Positions 1 through 10,404 of a stretch of 64,000 nt of DNA are shown piece by piece (positions within the stretch are counted from its first letter, which is position 1; the number at the start of each line of letters is the position of its first letter). The translations under genes were made by a program, and so were the position numbers. Below the pieces are notes generated by a model. That model was not told the origin of the DNA. It did no database searches and saw nothing but the letters and a program-made list of their open reading frames with translations. Source of the DNA: Hyphomicrobiales bacterium (GTDB taxonomy: Bacteria; Pseudomonadota; Alphaproteobacteria; Rhizobiales; OSC116); the NCBI GenBank assembly GCA_002401855.1, contig NVUH01000001.1, forward strand, positions 161,035 through 225,034, read 5' to 3'.

Positions 1-448
1 GGCCTTGGTCGCCATATGGCAGCGCAAATATTTTGCAGCGCATATTCGCGCCCCATGCCACAATTTTAGCTTTTATAGAACTGTCATCTAGCGCCAGTTT
101 AAAATAAGCGCATTTGTTTATATTGCTTGGGTTGCGAACAAAACTTGCCACCTCATTACCCCAGTCATTGCTAAGCTGGCTATCGTCGTGCAAAAATAAC
201 AACCAGTCAGATTGGATGGCAAAAATTACCCCAATTTTGCACTGCATGCCGCGGCCTTTGGGTGTACTAACAAATGATGCGCCGGTTTCCTCAGCAATGT
301 CAGCGGTAATGTCAGTCGAGCCGCCATCGGCGAATATTACCTTTTTAATCAGCCCATCAGCCATTGGCGCAATCAAACAAGCCAAGGTTGGCATAATGCG
401 CGCAGCGCTATTTAAACTGGGGATGATCACGGTTATTTTAGATGTCAA
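1..448 (-). CDS. Family 2 glycosyltransferase, rSAM/selenodomain-associated type (3' part beyond window)
   Basis: Reading the minus strand from a TTG at 448 gives 149 residues that run off the window edge. They begin with the GT-A fold start (ITVIIPSLNSA), then FADGGSTDIT (nucleotide-sugar binding), KGRGMQCKIG, the metal-binding-like LLFLHDDSQL and LPYGDQG near the edge. The GRG, LFLHxD and LPYGDQG signature is that of the transferase 2 group often found beside rSAM/selenodomain proteins; the substrate is unknown. A TAA lies upstream in frame, so the start is one of two TTG codons. The 448 position has a GGTGAG just before it. The plus-strand reading frame over the same bases is a shadow. The family call is firm; the start is less so. 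Confidence 0.75.
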   Translation of the reverse strand, partial: MTSKITVIIPSLNSAARIMPTLACLIAPMADGLIKKVIFADGGSTDITADIAEETGASFVSTPKGRGMQCKIGVIFAIQSDWLLFLHDDSQLSNDWGNEVASFVRNPSNINKCAYFKLALDDSSIKAKIVAWGANMRCKIFALPYGDQG

Positions 449-477
449 AATCTCACCCCAACCCAATTAATTCATAA

Positions 478-880
478 ATAAATGTTAACTTTTCATTTAC
501 CATAAGTCGATAGTTTTCCCTATTTGTTCTATTTTGTTCTTGATTTGTTCATATCGTTAAGCTATAAATATTCTTGTCTTAAACATACACATATTAAAGA
601 TAAAACGCTAATAACAAAAAGGAGATACCGCACCAAATTCAATATAAATACTCAGATAATTATCTACTTAGCCGTACCTAGATCAGGATCTTACTCATTA
701 CCAATCCCTTCCTGATTTTATAATTATCCGTCCACTTACCAACCATTTATATTGAATAAGCCAGTTTTCTGGCTGAGCTTAAGTGTTGGGTGTTCGCATT
801 CAAAACCGTATACCCAACACTTGACCCAAACTCACTTACTACTCTACTCAGCTAGGTTGGCGCTTGCGCCAACCTTTTGG
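478..880 (+). other. AT-rich intergenic stretch with three strong hairpins, possible small RNA
   Basis: No convincing protein gene is seen between the glycosyltransferase and rnhB. Bases 478-720 are very AT-rich. Then come three stem-loops in 120 bases: AGCCAG/CTGGCT (759-764 with 769-774), a perfect 11-bp stem (781-791 with 812-822), and a 10-bp stem AGGTTGGCGC/GCGCCAACCT (854-863 with 866-875) followed by a T-run at 875-878. The last resembles a plus-strand intrinsic terminator just ahead of rnhB. It could close a short RNA, or simply insulate rnhB from upstream transcription. Confidence 0.4.
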
Positions 881-959
881 GGTTGCAAATATATTCCCCT
901 TTCCCGAAAAAAGACCCGAATATATTTGCAATTTCCAACCCTTAGTTTACCTTGCCTTC

Positions 960-1616
960 ATGCAGAAAATAATACCCAATTTTACAATTGATTTTTCATT
1001 CGAGCAAGGCTTGTGGCAGGAAGATTTATGCTTTGTCGCAGGGGTTGATGAAGCGGGTCGCGGGCCCTGGGCTGGCCCTGTGGTAGCCGCCGCTGCCATT
1101 TTTAAGCCCCATTATAAAGCCGATTTTTTATCTGGCTTGAATGATAGTAAAAAGTTATCGGCCAAAAAACGTGAGGCTTTATATATATATATACTGGAGC
1201 ATTGCGATTATGCGGTTGGCATGGCTTCGGTCGAAGAAATTGATGAGATTAATATATTGCAAGCCAGCATGTTGGCGATGAGCCGCGCCATTAATGACCT
1301 ACCAAATAAAGCGCAATATGTGCTTATTGACGGCAATAAAATCCCCGATCAGCTCAATATTCCTGCTGAAGCCATTATAAAAGGCGACGGCCGCTCTTAT
1401 AGCATTGCCGCGGCATCCATTGTCGCCAAAGTGACGCGCGATCGGCTGATGCAAAAATTACATGATGAATTTCCGCATTATGGGTGGAGCCGCAATGCGG
1501 GCTATGGCACAAAATTGCATCAAGAAGGCCTGTCTAAACATGGTGTAACCCAGCACCACCGCCGTTCTTTCAAACCCATTCAAAAAATAATTCTCGAAAT
1601 GAAACAAAACTATTAG
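960..1616 (+). CDS. rnhB: Ribonuclease HII
   Basis: Cleaves the RNA strand of RNA-DNA hybrids and removes single ribonucleotides from DNA. The 218-residue protein shows the family signature AGVDEAGRGPWAGPVV, with the catalytic Asp-Glu pair near residues 27-28, then LNDSKKLSAKKRE, YVLIDGNKIP (third acidic residue) and AAASIVAKVTRDRLM. The ATG at 960 gives a normal N-terminus. A longer upstream extension in the same frame would add about 32 unrelated residues, so I reject it. No clear Shine-Dalgarno sequence precedes the ATG. It is followed by ccrM on the same strand after 84 bases, the usual alphaproteobacterial neighbourhood. Confidence 0.93.
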   Translation: MQKIIPNFTIDFSFEQGLWQEDLCFVAGVDEAGRGPWAGPVVAAAAIFKPHYKADFLSGLNDSKKLSAKKREALYIYILEHCDYAVGMASVEEIDEINILQASMLAMSRAINDLPNKAQYVLIDGNKIPDQLNIPAEAIIKGDGRSYSIAAASIVAKVTRDRLMQKLHDEFPHYGWSRNAGYGTKLHQEGLSKHGVTQHHRRSFKPIQKIILEMKQNY

Positions 1617-3862
<2,246 letters not shown>

Positions 3863-3906
3863 CAAATAGCTATAGCTAACTATTTAGAGATTCGCTAAAA
3901 TAAATT

Positions 3907-4434
3907 ATGACCAAAGCACCAAAACCTAAAATTAGCTATAAACGTACCCATAAGGGGTTGCGCAATATCAGCCGTTTGGCGCAAGATATTGGCCGCACTA
4001 GCTTTAAGAAACAGGGGTTTAATGGCATTGAAATATTTAAACAATGGCCGTTTATTGTGGGTGACCATTTGAGCCAATATTGTGCACCTGAAAAAATTAG
4101 TTGGCCGCGCGGCCGAAGTGAGGTTGATAGTGACCAGCTTAATGGTGCAACACTGGTGATTAAATGTTTGGGGGCTTTTGCACTTGAGATTGAAAGCCAA
4201 GCGCCGATTATTTTGCAACGCGCCAACATTATGTTTGGCTATGCGGCTTTAGGTAAAATAAAACTAAAGCAAAGCCAAACCATTGATTTTGAAACGAAAT
4301 ATGTGGCAGAGCCAACTCCAATTGCTTCTAAAGAAGTTACCCAATCTACGCAAAATATTAAAAACACGGGATTGCGCGATGCGTTAAACGCCTTGGGAGC
4401 GCAAATTGAACATGGCCAGATGAAAAAAAAATAA
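3907..4434 (+). CDS. DUF721 / DciA-like protein
   Basis: A 175-residue protein with the DUF721 core: a basic N-terminus, then FKQWPFIVGDHLSQYCAPEKISWPRG, followed by a strand-rich stretch (ATLVIKCLGAFALEIESQAPIILQRANIMFGYAALGKIKL). DUF721 includes DciA, the ancestral loader or operator of the replicative helicase in bacteria lacking DnaC/DnaI. Whether this copy is a true DciA is inferred from the family. Located between mutY (divergent) and the DsbA gene, as in many alphaproteobacteria. The C-terminal 45 residues are low in conservation and probably disordered. Confidence 0.75.
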   Translation: MTKAPKPKISYKRTHKGLRNISRLAQDIGRTSFKKQGFNGIEIFKQWPFIVGDHLSQYCAPEKISWPRGRSEVDSDQLNGATLVIKCLGAFALEIESQAPIILQRANIMFGYAALGKIKLKQSQTIDFETKYVAEPTPIASKEVTQSTQNIKNTGLRDALNALGAQIEHGQMKKK

Positions 4435-4529
4435 TCAATTTATTTTGAGTAAATTATGATTGTGCTTGATTTTGCCACAATTGATTGCTTTGTTGTTGAT
4501 AAATAAAAGACTTGTAGGGAGTTATAGAA

Positions 4530-5153
4530 ATGAAATTAAAAAAATTACTAGGATTTGCGGCGTTTATCATTGGCATTACATTTGGTAGTGGTGCATTGGC
4601 TATAGACACCGGCCCGCTGTTTGAAAACATTAAAATTGAAGACCATGTGATGGGAAATGTTAATGCCAAAGTGACAATTGTTGAATATGCATCACTGACC
4701 TGCCCGCATTGTGCGAGTTTTCATGAAAATACTTTTAAGGAATTCAAAGTCAATTATATCGACACTGGCAAGGTGAAATTTATTTACCGTAACTTCCATT
4801 TAGACCAATTGGCCTTTGCGGGCGCTATGTTGGCTGAATGTGCGCCTGATGATCAATTCTTTCCAATTGTTGATGTGATTTTTACCAATCAACAAAAATG
4901 GATTAGAGCTGAGAAGCAATTCGCCGAAATGGTCAAAATGTTGAAATTGGTTGGTTATTCTGACGAAAAGGTCAATGAATGTTTTGCGCAGAAAGAGACC
5001 ATCTCAGATTTACTTGATGATAGAAAATATGCCACTGAAACATTAGATGTGAATTCAACGCCGACATTATTTATCAATGGTAAAAAACAGAATGGTGGCG
5101 ATACTGGCTATGAAGCGTTTAGCGCTACGGTTGATGCCTTATTGGCTGAGTGA
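4530..5153 (+). CDS. DsbA-family periplasmic thiol oxidoreductase
   Basis: Exported thioredoxin-fold protein that introduces or shuffles disulfides. The N-terminus (MKLKKLLGFAAFIIGITFGSGALA) is a Sec signal peptide cleaved after ALA. The mature part has VTIVEYASLTCPHCASFHE with a CPHC active site, an inserted helical domain, and the cis-proline loop VNSTPTLFING near residue 178. The length of 207 residues fits the alphaproteobacterial DsbA group next to DUF721. A GTAGGGA element stands ahead of the ATG. A strong terminator follows at 5175-5208, so the gene ends its transcription unit. Confidence 0.88.
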   Translation: MKLKKLLGFAAFIIGITFGSGALAIDTGPLFENIKIEDHVMGNVNAKVTIVEYASLTCPHCASFHENTFKEFKVNYIDTGKVKFIYRNFHLDQLAFAGAMLAECAPDDQFFPIVDVIFTNQQKWIRAEKQFAEMVKMLKLVGYSDEKVNECFAQKETISDLLDDRKYATETLDVNSTPTLFINGKKQNGGDTGYEAFSATVDALLAE

Positions 5154-5174
5154 TTATCTGCTTATTAAAATATA

Positions 5175-5208
5175 AAGCCGCCTTATTGATTTAAGGCGGC
5201 TTCTTGTT
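5175..5208 (+). terminator. Intrinsic terminator after the DsbA gene
   Basis: GCCGCCTTA (5177-5185) pairs with TAAGGCGGC (5192-5200), followed by a broken T-run (TTCTTGTTG). It lies between the convergent DsbA and aldo/keto reductase genes, and the A-run on its other side means it may work in both directions. Confidence 0.8.
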
Positions 5209-5224
5209 GCTTTATGGGTTGATT

Positions 5225-6214
5225 TTAACGCTCCCGCGGAGGTCCTTCTGCAGGGCGGTTTAAAACCGTTTCGATTTGTTGCATAATGTCATCAGGCAAC
5301 GGGCCGAATTCTAACGAAGCGGCATTTTCACTGGCCTGTTTTGCATTTTTAGCGCCTGGCAATGGCAAAATATTAGGTGCCTTTGCCAATAGCCAACATA
5401 ATGCGCCTTGTGCCAAACTTCTACCGCCAACACTGATTAAATCTCGTATCGCTTCGAGCTGATTTGCATATTCAACCGATGCCTGCCCACCGGTAAAATA
5501 ACCATCGCCAACGCCAGCGCTGTAGCGTACATCATCTGATTTTATGCTATATCCTGATGCAAATTTACCGGTGAGTACCCCCATCGCCAAAGGTGAGCGG
5601 ATCAATTGCACTATATCGTGCTTTTGGGCAACTTGGCTTAAGCTGGGTGCATCGAAAAACACATTCATCGCGTGTTGCACGGCGCTAAAGCCTGCGCGGC
5701 TTGCCACGGCATCTAATCGCTGTGGAAAGTCTGTACTCCAGCCAAATGAGCCAATTTGCCCACTTTCTCTTAATGTTTCGAGCGTATCAAATACGGTTTT
5801 GGCATGCTCAATTTCGAGTGTATTCAGATGCAGCAACATGATGTCAATCTGGTCACGTTTTAAACGTTTTAGACTTTGTTTTACTGTGTCGCGAATATAT
5901 TCTGGGTCAAATTCTGGACCGGTCATTTGTTTGGTTTTTTCATCAAAACCATGACCGAATTTAGAAATTATGATGGCATCATCGCGGTTGCCCAAAACCT
6001 CGCCCAATAATGTCTCGGAATGACCTACGCCGTAAACGGCTGATGTATCAAATATTCTCACTCCTGCTTCCCATGAGGCTTCAATGGCTTGTTTTGAATC
6101 CGCATCATTAGTGCCAGAATAGCCTACGGCCACGCCATCTCTCCAAAAGGGACCGCCTATCGCCCAACAGCCCATTGCCATTCTTGGGGCATTTTTAATT
6201 TTTTCGGTAATCAT
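5225..6214 (-). CDS. Aldo/keto reductase
   Basis: NAD(P)H-dependent oxidoreductase of the AKR superfamily, 329 residues, cytoplasmic. The catalytic tetrad is visible: Asp and Tyr in FDTSAVYG (near residue 56), Lys in IISKFG, and His in IMLLHLN. The C-terminal cofactor-binding region contains LPLPGAKNAKQASENA. The start MITEKIKN has AAAGGAAA eight bases upstream. The overall pattern is close to aldose or pyridoxal dehydrogenase-like AKRs, but the substrate cannot be read from the sequence. A single gene, convergent with the DsbA gene. Confidence 0.85.
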   Translation of the reverse strand: MITEKIKNAPRMAMGCWAIGGPFWRDGVAVGYSGTNDADSKQAIEASWEAGVRIFDTSAVYGVGHSETLLGEVLGNRDDAIIISKFGHGFDEKTKQMTGPEFDPEYIRDTVKQSLKRLKRDQIDIMLLHLNTLEIEHAKTVFDTLETLRESGQIGSFGWSTDFPQRLDAVASRAGFSAVQHAMNVFFDAPSLSQVAQKHDIVQLIRSPLAMGVLTGKFASGYSIKSDDVRYSAGVGDGYFTGGQASVEYANQLEAIRDLISVGGRSLAQGALCWLLAKAPNILPLPGAKNAKQASENAASLEFGPLPDDIMQQIETVLNRPAEGPPRER

Positions 6215-6497
6215 TATTATTTCCTTTCAAAATTAGTGAATGTAAATTTATATGTAAAAAAATAAATTATGAATAGTCAGATATTTTGAAAGCATTGTTT
6301 CATAAATGAAATGAAAATAAACAGGTTGTGGTTGCCTTTAGGTCGCTGGCGCAGTCATTCGCGAGGGCGGTGATTGTGTATACTCATTAAATTGCGCACA
6401 CTCATTAAACTGAGGCGGCTTTTAATGTTTTTGACACTTATTTATGTAAATATGATGGTGATTCTATTATTATTTCTATTTGAAGACAATTTCCACT

Positions 6498-7493
6498 ATG
6501 AATTTACGATTTTCCCGAAGTCAGAAGCTAAAAAAATATTTTCAGACCGCCTTGATTTCTAGCAGTTCGTTTTTGCTTACGGGTTGCCTTGACTTATTTG
6601 AGGCTGCCCACCCTAAGGCTACGGTTGGTGATGATGTTATGGTTGGTGACGGCCAAACGAATTATTTTGAAGGCTCTTTGGGCGCTGATTCAATGGATGG
6701 TAAAGAGGGAATTGATTATGTTGAATATGATGATTCCCCCGTTGCGGTTCAAGTGAGTTTTTTAACTGGCAGGGGCACTGGTGGCCATGCTGAAGGCGAT
6801 ACTTATACGAGCATTGAAGCTGTTTGGGGCTCTGCATTTGCGGATAATTTAACCGGTGGTGATGAAGACGAAATATTTATTGGATATGGCGGGGCTGATA
6901 CAATTAATGGTGGCGCTGGGACTGACACAATCGCATTTACAGGCTCGCCGGTGGGGGTGGAAGTTAGCCTGACAACGGGCGTGGGCATAGGGGGCGATGC
7001 CGACGGTGATGTATATACCAATATTGAAAATATAAAAGGCTCGGGTTTTGATGACATTCTCACTGGTGATGGCGAAGATAACAGAATTGACGGCGAAGAC
7101 GGTGATGATGTGGTTAATGCTGGCGGTGGCGATGACGTAATTTCTGGCGAGGGTGCTGATGTTATCTCTGGTGGTGCGGGAGTTGATACGCTGGTTTTAG
7201 ACTATGCTGTTTCTAGCGAACTTACAAATATTGAAATTTTAGTCGCCCAAAATGTAATAGAGATAAGTGCAAAAAACACTGAATTGACTGGCAGTTATTT
7301 TACTGGGCAAATTGCCTCTATTGAATTAATTTCAATATCTAAAGCTGGTTTTTTTGGCACATATTATGAAACCATTGACGTGAAAACCATTTGGAGTGTA
7401 TTAACCTCCACCGAAACTGACAAATTTATCACTGAAGCTGACTTTTTAAATTGGCTTGGTGATGATGCCGGTTACAATTATGACGGAATTTAG
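6498..7493 (+). CDS. RTX-repeat (haemolysin-type Ca-binding) lipoprotein
   Basis: A 331-residue acidic protein with two features rarely combined. The N-terminus has a basic stretch, a hydrophobic stretch and a lipobox, FLLTGC, about 30 residues from the ATG, suggesting lipid anchoring. The body (roughly 45-235) carries RTX-like nonapeptide repeats: SLGADSMDGKEGIDY, NLTGGDEDEIFIGYGGADTINGGAGTDTI, ILTGDGEDNRIDGEDGDDVVNAGGGDDVI. Two copies of a module TGxGxGGxAxGDxYTxIE surround them. The C-terminal 90 residues are unrecognised. Family knowledge says RTX repeats fold as a parallel beta-roll binding calcium and usually leave by type I secretion; no such exporter is adjacent. The ATG at 6498 is preferred over the TTG at 6480. 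Function unknown. Confidence 0.7.
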   Translation: MNLRFSRSQKLKKYFQTALISSSSFLLTGCLDLFEAAHPKATVGDDVMVGDGQTNYFEGSLGADSMDGKEGIDYVEYDDSPVAVQVSFLTGRGTGGHAEGDTYTSIEAVWGSAFADNLTGGDEDEIFIGYGGADTINGGAGTDTIAFTGSPVGVEVSLTTGVGIGGDADGDVYTNIENIKGSGFDDILTGDGEDNRIDGEDGDDVVNAGGGDDVISGEGADVISGGAGVDTLVLDYAVSSELTNIEILVAQNVIEISAKNTELTGSYFTGQIASIELISISKAGFFGTYYETIDVKTIWSVLTSTETDKFITEADFLNWLGDDAGYNYDGI

Positions 7494-7687
7494 TGAAAAT
7501 AAATCCGATCAACTTATATAGTTTTCCCTACTAAATGAGACCTTAGTGCCAAGTTTTAAGCCATTGCTTAACAAAGCCTTTAACAAGTGTGGGAATCATG
7601 GCAATAATAAGGCTCAAATGCTTGACAGTGATTGACGTCTTTTATATATTTCGGCCAACTTCTTTTGTTTTTTTAGAATTGAGACGG

Positions 7688-8026
7688 ATGACTGATCCTA
7701 AGACAGATAAGCTTAAAGAATTTGACGAAAAGCTTAAAGCGGCTAAAAAGCCAAAAGAAGTTAAGGAAAAAAGCCAAGAACATAAGGCGATGAGCAATGC
7801 ATATGGATATGCAACCGAATTGCTGGCTGGGTTTTTAATTGGCGCGGTTATGGGGTGGTCATTAGATAGTTGGTTGGAGACAAAACCATTATTTATGATT
7901 GTCTTTATATTTATAGGTGCGGGTGCTGGCATTTTTAATGTCATTAAATCATCCAAACGAGATTTTGAAGAACATCAAAAGGCTGAACAACAGGCCGCTG
8001 ATGAGAAAAAGAACAATAAAAATTAA
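7688..8026 (+). CDS. atpI: ATP synthase-associated protein I
   Basis: Small membrane protein at the head of the F0 operon that helps assemble the c-ring. The 112 residues start with a charged, lysine-rich segment (residues 1-38), then two transmembrane helices (AYGYATELLAGFLIGAVMGW and LFMIVFIFIGAGAGIFNVI), and a charged tail. The Gly-rich helices and position 31 bases ahead of atpB are diagnostic. The ATG at 7688 is chosen because the upstream same-frame extension encodes a non-homologous stretch. The first 190 bases after the RTX gene probably hold the operon promoter; I cannot pin it down. Confidence 0.85.
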   Translation: MTDPKTDKLKEFDEKLKAAKKPKEVKEKSQEHKAMSNAYGYATELLAGFLIGAVMGWSLDSWLETKPLFMIVFIFIGAGAGIFNVIKSSKRDFEEHQKAEQQAADEKKNNKN

Positions 8027-8056
8027 CGTTACGTTTTTTGATTAAAGGAAAAGCAA

Positions 8057-8794
8057 ATGGCAACCACTGAAGATCATGGCCCGATGCACCAGTTTGAGAT
8101 TATCCGCTATAAAGAAATTAGCATTGGTGGGTATGATATTTCTTTCACCAATTCTAGCATGATGATGGTGATTGCGGTTGTGGCGATTTTGCTATTTACG
8201 ATTTTGAGCATGCGTGGCCGCTCTATCATTCCTGGCCGTATGCAATCACTGGCCGAGCTATCTTATGAATTTATTGCGGGTATGATACGCGAGAATATCG
8301 GCACGGGTGGTTTGAAATTCTTCCCGTTCGTGTTTAGTTTGTTTATGTTTGTGTTGTTTTTGAACCTGATTGGTTTGGTGCCATATTCATTTACAGTGAC
8401 TAGCCACATTGCGGTTACATTTATTTTGGCGATGGCGGTGTTTTTGCTGGTGACTATATACGGCTTTATGAAGCATGGTTTGGGCTTTTTGAAATTATTT
8501 GCCCCTGCTGGTTTGCCAATATATATGTATCCAATTATCACCCCGATTGAGATTGTATCTTATTTAAGCCGCCCATTGAGTTTATCGGTGCGGTTATTTG
8601 CCAACATGTTGGCTGGTCATACGATGCTTAAAGTGTTTGCGGGTTTTGTGATTGCGCTTGGTTTCTTTGGCGTTGTGCCTTTATTGGTGATTGTATTGTT
8701 CACCGGGTTGGAATTATTAGTGGCGGTTTTGCAAGCTTATGTGTTTGCCATTCTGACTTGTATCTATTTGAATGATGCGGAAAATCTGCATTAG
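8057..8794 (+). CDS. atpB: F0F1 ATP synthase subunit a
   Basis: Integral membrane subunit that forms the proton half-channels against the c-ring. Of 245 residues, about six hydrophobic helices are visible. The essential arginine sits in [15 protein letters not shown] near residue 177, and the last helices contain [32 protein letters not shown] precedes the ATG. First structural gene of the operon atpI-atpB-atpE-atpF'-atpF; the F1 genes are not in this window, as is usual for alphaproteobacteria where F0 and F1 operons are separate. Confidence 0.95.
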   Translation: MATTEDHGPMHQFEIIRYKEISIGGYDISFTNSSMMMVIAVVAILLFTILSMRGRSIIPGRMQSLAELSYEFIAGMIRENIGTGGLKFFPFVFSLFMFVLFLNLIGLVPYSFTVTSHIAVTFILAMAVFLLVTIYGFMKHGLGFLKLFAPAGLPIYMYPIITPIEIVSYLSRPLSLSVRLFANMLAGHTMLKVFAGFVIALGFFGVVPLLVIVLFTGLELLVAVLQAYVFAILTCIYLNDAENLH

Positions 8795-8918
8795 TCATTT
8801 AATGAATTGAGGGCAACCTCATTATCTATTGAGGGCAACCTCAGTGAAAGAATTGGGAATATTCCCATAATATATTGGAGATAAACTCCAATGACATTTT
8901 ATCTTAAGGAGATAAATC
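8795..8918 (+). promoter_or_regulatory. Hairpin-rich atpB-atpE spacer (atpE leader)
   Basis: This 124-base spacer holds four consecutive stem-loops. Two are identical: TGAGG-GCAA-CCTCA with a GNRA tetraloop, at 8808-8821 and 8830-8843. The others are GGGA-ATAT-TCCC (8855-8866) and TTGGAG-ATAAA-CTCCAA (8875-8880 with 8886-8891). A strong AAGGAG site at 8904-8909 then precedes the atpE ATG. The c subunit is needed at about ten copies per complex, and in other bacteria the atpE leader boosts its translation or stabilises its mRNA segment. A similar role is inferred here. Confidence 0.55.
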
Positions 8919-9143
8919 ATGGAAGCAGACGCAGCAAAATATATCGGCGCGGGTATTGCGTGTTTGGCACTTTTGGGTGCTGGTATCGGTATCGGTAACA
9001 TTTTTGGTAGCTACCTTCAAGGTGCATTGCGTAACCCTTCAGCTGCTGCTGGCCAACAAACAAACCTACTATTAGGTTTTGCGTTGACAGAAGCCACTGG
9101 CCTATTTGGTTTGGTTATCGCGTTTATTATTCTTTTCTCATAA
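8919..9143 (+). CDS. atpE: F0F1 ATP synthase subunit c
   Basis: Rotor proteolipid of 74 residues, a two-helix hairpin. Helix 1 is glycine-rich (LGAGIGIGNIFG), the polar loop is RNPSAAAGQQTN, and helix 2 carries the ion-binding glutamate in GFALTEATGLFGL. The surrounding residues lack the usual sodium-binding pattern, so proton coupling is likely. A strong AAGGAG ribosome site stands nine bases before the ATG. The hairpin-rich leader upstream probably raises its expression relative to neighbours. Confidence 0.95.
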   Translation: MEADAAKYIGAGIACLALLGAGIGIGNIFGSYLQGALRNPSAAAGQQTNLLLGFALTEATGLFGLVIAFIILFS

Positions 9144-9274
9144 GATTTGAATGACGAATTCGCTGGTGGGGCGTTAGGCAATAGTGGGTTATCCCTGCGT
9201 TTAGCCCCCTCAGCAACTAACCTATTGTGATGGTTAAAAAATATTTCACAAAAGATTTTTTTAGGAGCAATCAT

Positions 9275-9760
9275 ATGCCTCAGTTAGATTTTTCGACTTA
9301 TTTGCCTCAGATTTTTTGGCTATTTGTTACATTTGGTGTGCTTTATATTGCCATGGCTAAAATTGCTTTGCCACGCATTGGCGAAGTGATCGAAGAAAGA
9401 CGTGACCGCATTGCAGCTGATTTAGACAAAGCTGAACGTTTGCGTGGTGAGACCGATGAAGCCATTGCCGCTTACGAAAAAGCCCTTGGTGATGCCCGTG
9501 CAAAAGCCCATGACATTGCACAGACCACCCGCGACAAGCTTAGCGTTAAAGCTGATGCGAGACGGAAAAAAGTTGAAGCCAAATTAGCCACTCAGATGGC
9601 AGAAGCTGAAGCTAAAATCGCCACTATGACTGACAATGCCATGGCTGAAGTGGGCGAAATTTCGACCGCAACTGTTGCAAGCTTAGTGAACGCATTGCTT
9701 GGTGAAGATGCAGACAAGAAAAAAATTAGCAAAGCTGTTAAAGCTCAGTTAAGCGCATAA
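9275..9760 (+). CDS. atpX: F0F1 ATP synthase subunit b'
   Basis: Second, divergent peripheral-stalk subunit found in alphaproteobacteria, cyanobacteria and plastids. The 161 residues have one N-terminal membrane helix (LPQIFWLFVTFGVLYIAMAKIAL) and a long charged, alanine-rich coiled coil (RRDRIAADLDKAERLRGETDEAIAAYE onward, broken here by family-typical heptads) that reaches toward F1. The ATG at 9275 with TTAGGAG upstream is preferred to a same-frame start at 9227, which would add a non-conserved extension. Immediately followed by atpF (11-base gap). Confidence 0.92.
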   Translation: MPQLDFSTYLPQIFWLFVTFGVLYIAMAKIALPRIGEVIEERRDRIAADLDKAERLRGETDEAIAAYEKALGDARAKAHDIAQTTRDKLSVKADARRKKVEAKLATQMAEAEAKIATMTDNAMAEVGEISTATVASLVNALLGEDADKKKISKAVKAQLSA

Positions 9761-9771
9761 AGGATATTAAT

Positions 9772-10257
9772 ATGTTACATGATCCTACATTTTGGGTTGC
9801 CGTTGGTATGGCTGGCTTTATTGCCATGTTGGTTTATTTGGGTGTGCCCAAATTGGCCGTTAAAGCTTTGGATGACCGTGCAGAGGCCATTAAAAATGAG
9901 CTAGAAACTGCTCGTAAGCTCAAAGAAGAAGCTCAGCATATGCTGGCTGAATATGAGCGCAAGCAACAAGCTGCGGTTGAAGAAGCGCAAAGCATTGTCG
10001 CCCAAGCCAAAGAAGAAGCAGAAGCTTTGGCAGCTGAGACAGAGAAGAAGCTTACAGAAACTATTGATCGGCGCACTAAAATGGCCGAAAATAAAATTTT
10101 GCAAGCTCAGCTACAAGCCCGTAAAAATGTGCAAGCTTATGCAGCTGACATTGCCGTTGCCGCCACGGAAGAAATTCTGGCTAATGATTTGAGCAAAGCC
10201 AAAGCTAATAGTTTGATTGACGACAGCATTGCATCGTTAAAACAACGTTTAAACTAA
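9772..10257 (+). CDS. atpF: F0F1 ATP synthase subunit b
   Basis: Peripheral-stalk subunit of 161 residues. A membrane helix (FWVAVGMAGFIAMLVYLGVP) is followed by a coiled coil beginning KALDDRAEAIKNELETARK and rich in Ala, Glu, Lys and Gln, then a C-terminal segment (ADIAVAATEEILANDL) that contacts F1 delta. Forms a heterodimeric stalk with the preceding b'. Last gene of the F0 operon; a clear intrinsic terminator follows 25 bases after the stop. Confidence 0.93.
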   Translation: MLHDPTFWVAVGMAGFIAMLVYLGVPKLAVKALDDRAEAIKNELETARKLKEEAQHMLAEYERKQQAAVEEAQSIVAQAKEEAEALAAETEKKLTETIDRRTKMAENKILQAQLQARKNVQAYAADIAVAATEEILANDLSKAKANSLIDDSIASLKQRLN

Positions 10258-10281
10258 GTTTTTGCTATATAGATTTTAAAA

Positions 10282-10311
10282 GCCCGATGGTTAATTCTAT
10301 CGGGTTTTTTT
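10282..10311 (+). terminator. Terminator of the F0 ATP synthase operon
   Basis: CCCGAT (10283-10288) pairs with ATCGGG (10299-10304), immediately followed by seven T residues. It sits right after atpF and marks the end of the operon. Confidence 0.9.
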
Positions 10312-10404
10312 GTTGCTTGCCAAGTATATCTTGTTTCCAATGGCTTGAATCCGAGTTTTAAACAATTACTTTCTCTGGTTATTTCATGACCATCGTAAAT
10401 TAGT

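Noticed and set aside
114..470. 118-codon plus-strand ORF at the window start
   Set aside because: The minus strand encodes a clear GT2 glycosyltransferase with all motifs; the plus frame is its shadow.
524..991. Small ORFs at 524-715 and 752-991
   Set aside because: No homology-like motif, atypical composition, and the second covers the hairpin cluster and the start of rnhB.
6374..6562. 62-codon ORF ahead of the RTX gene
   Set aside because: It overlaps the RTX signal-peptide region in another frame and has no support.
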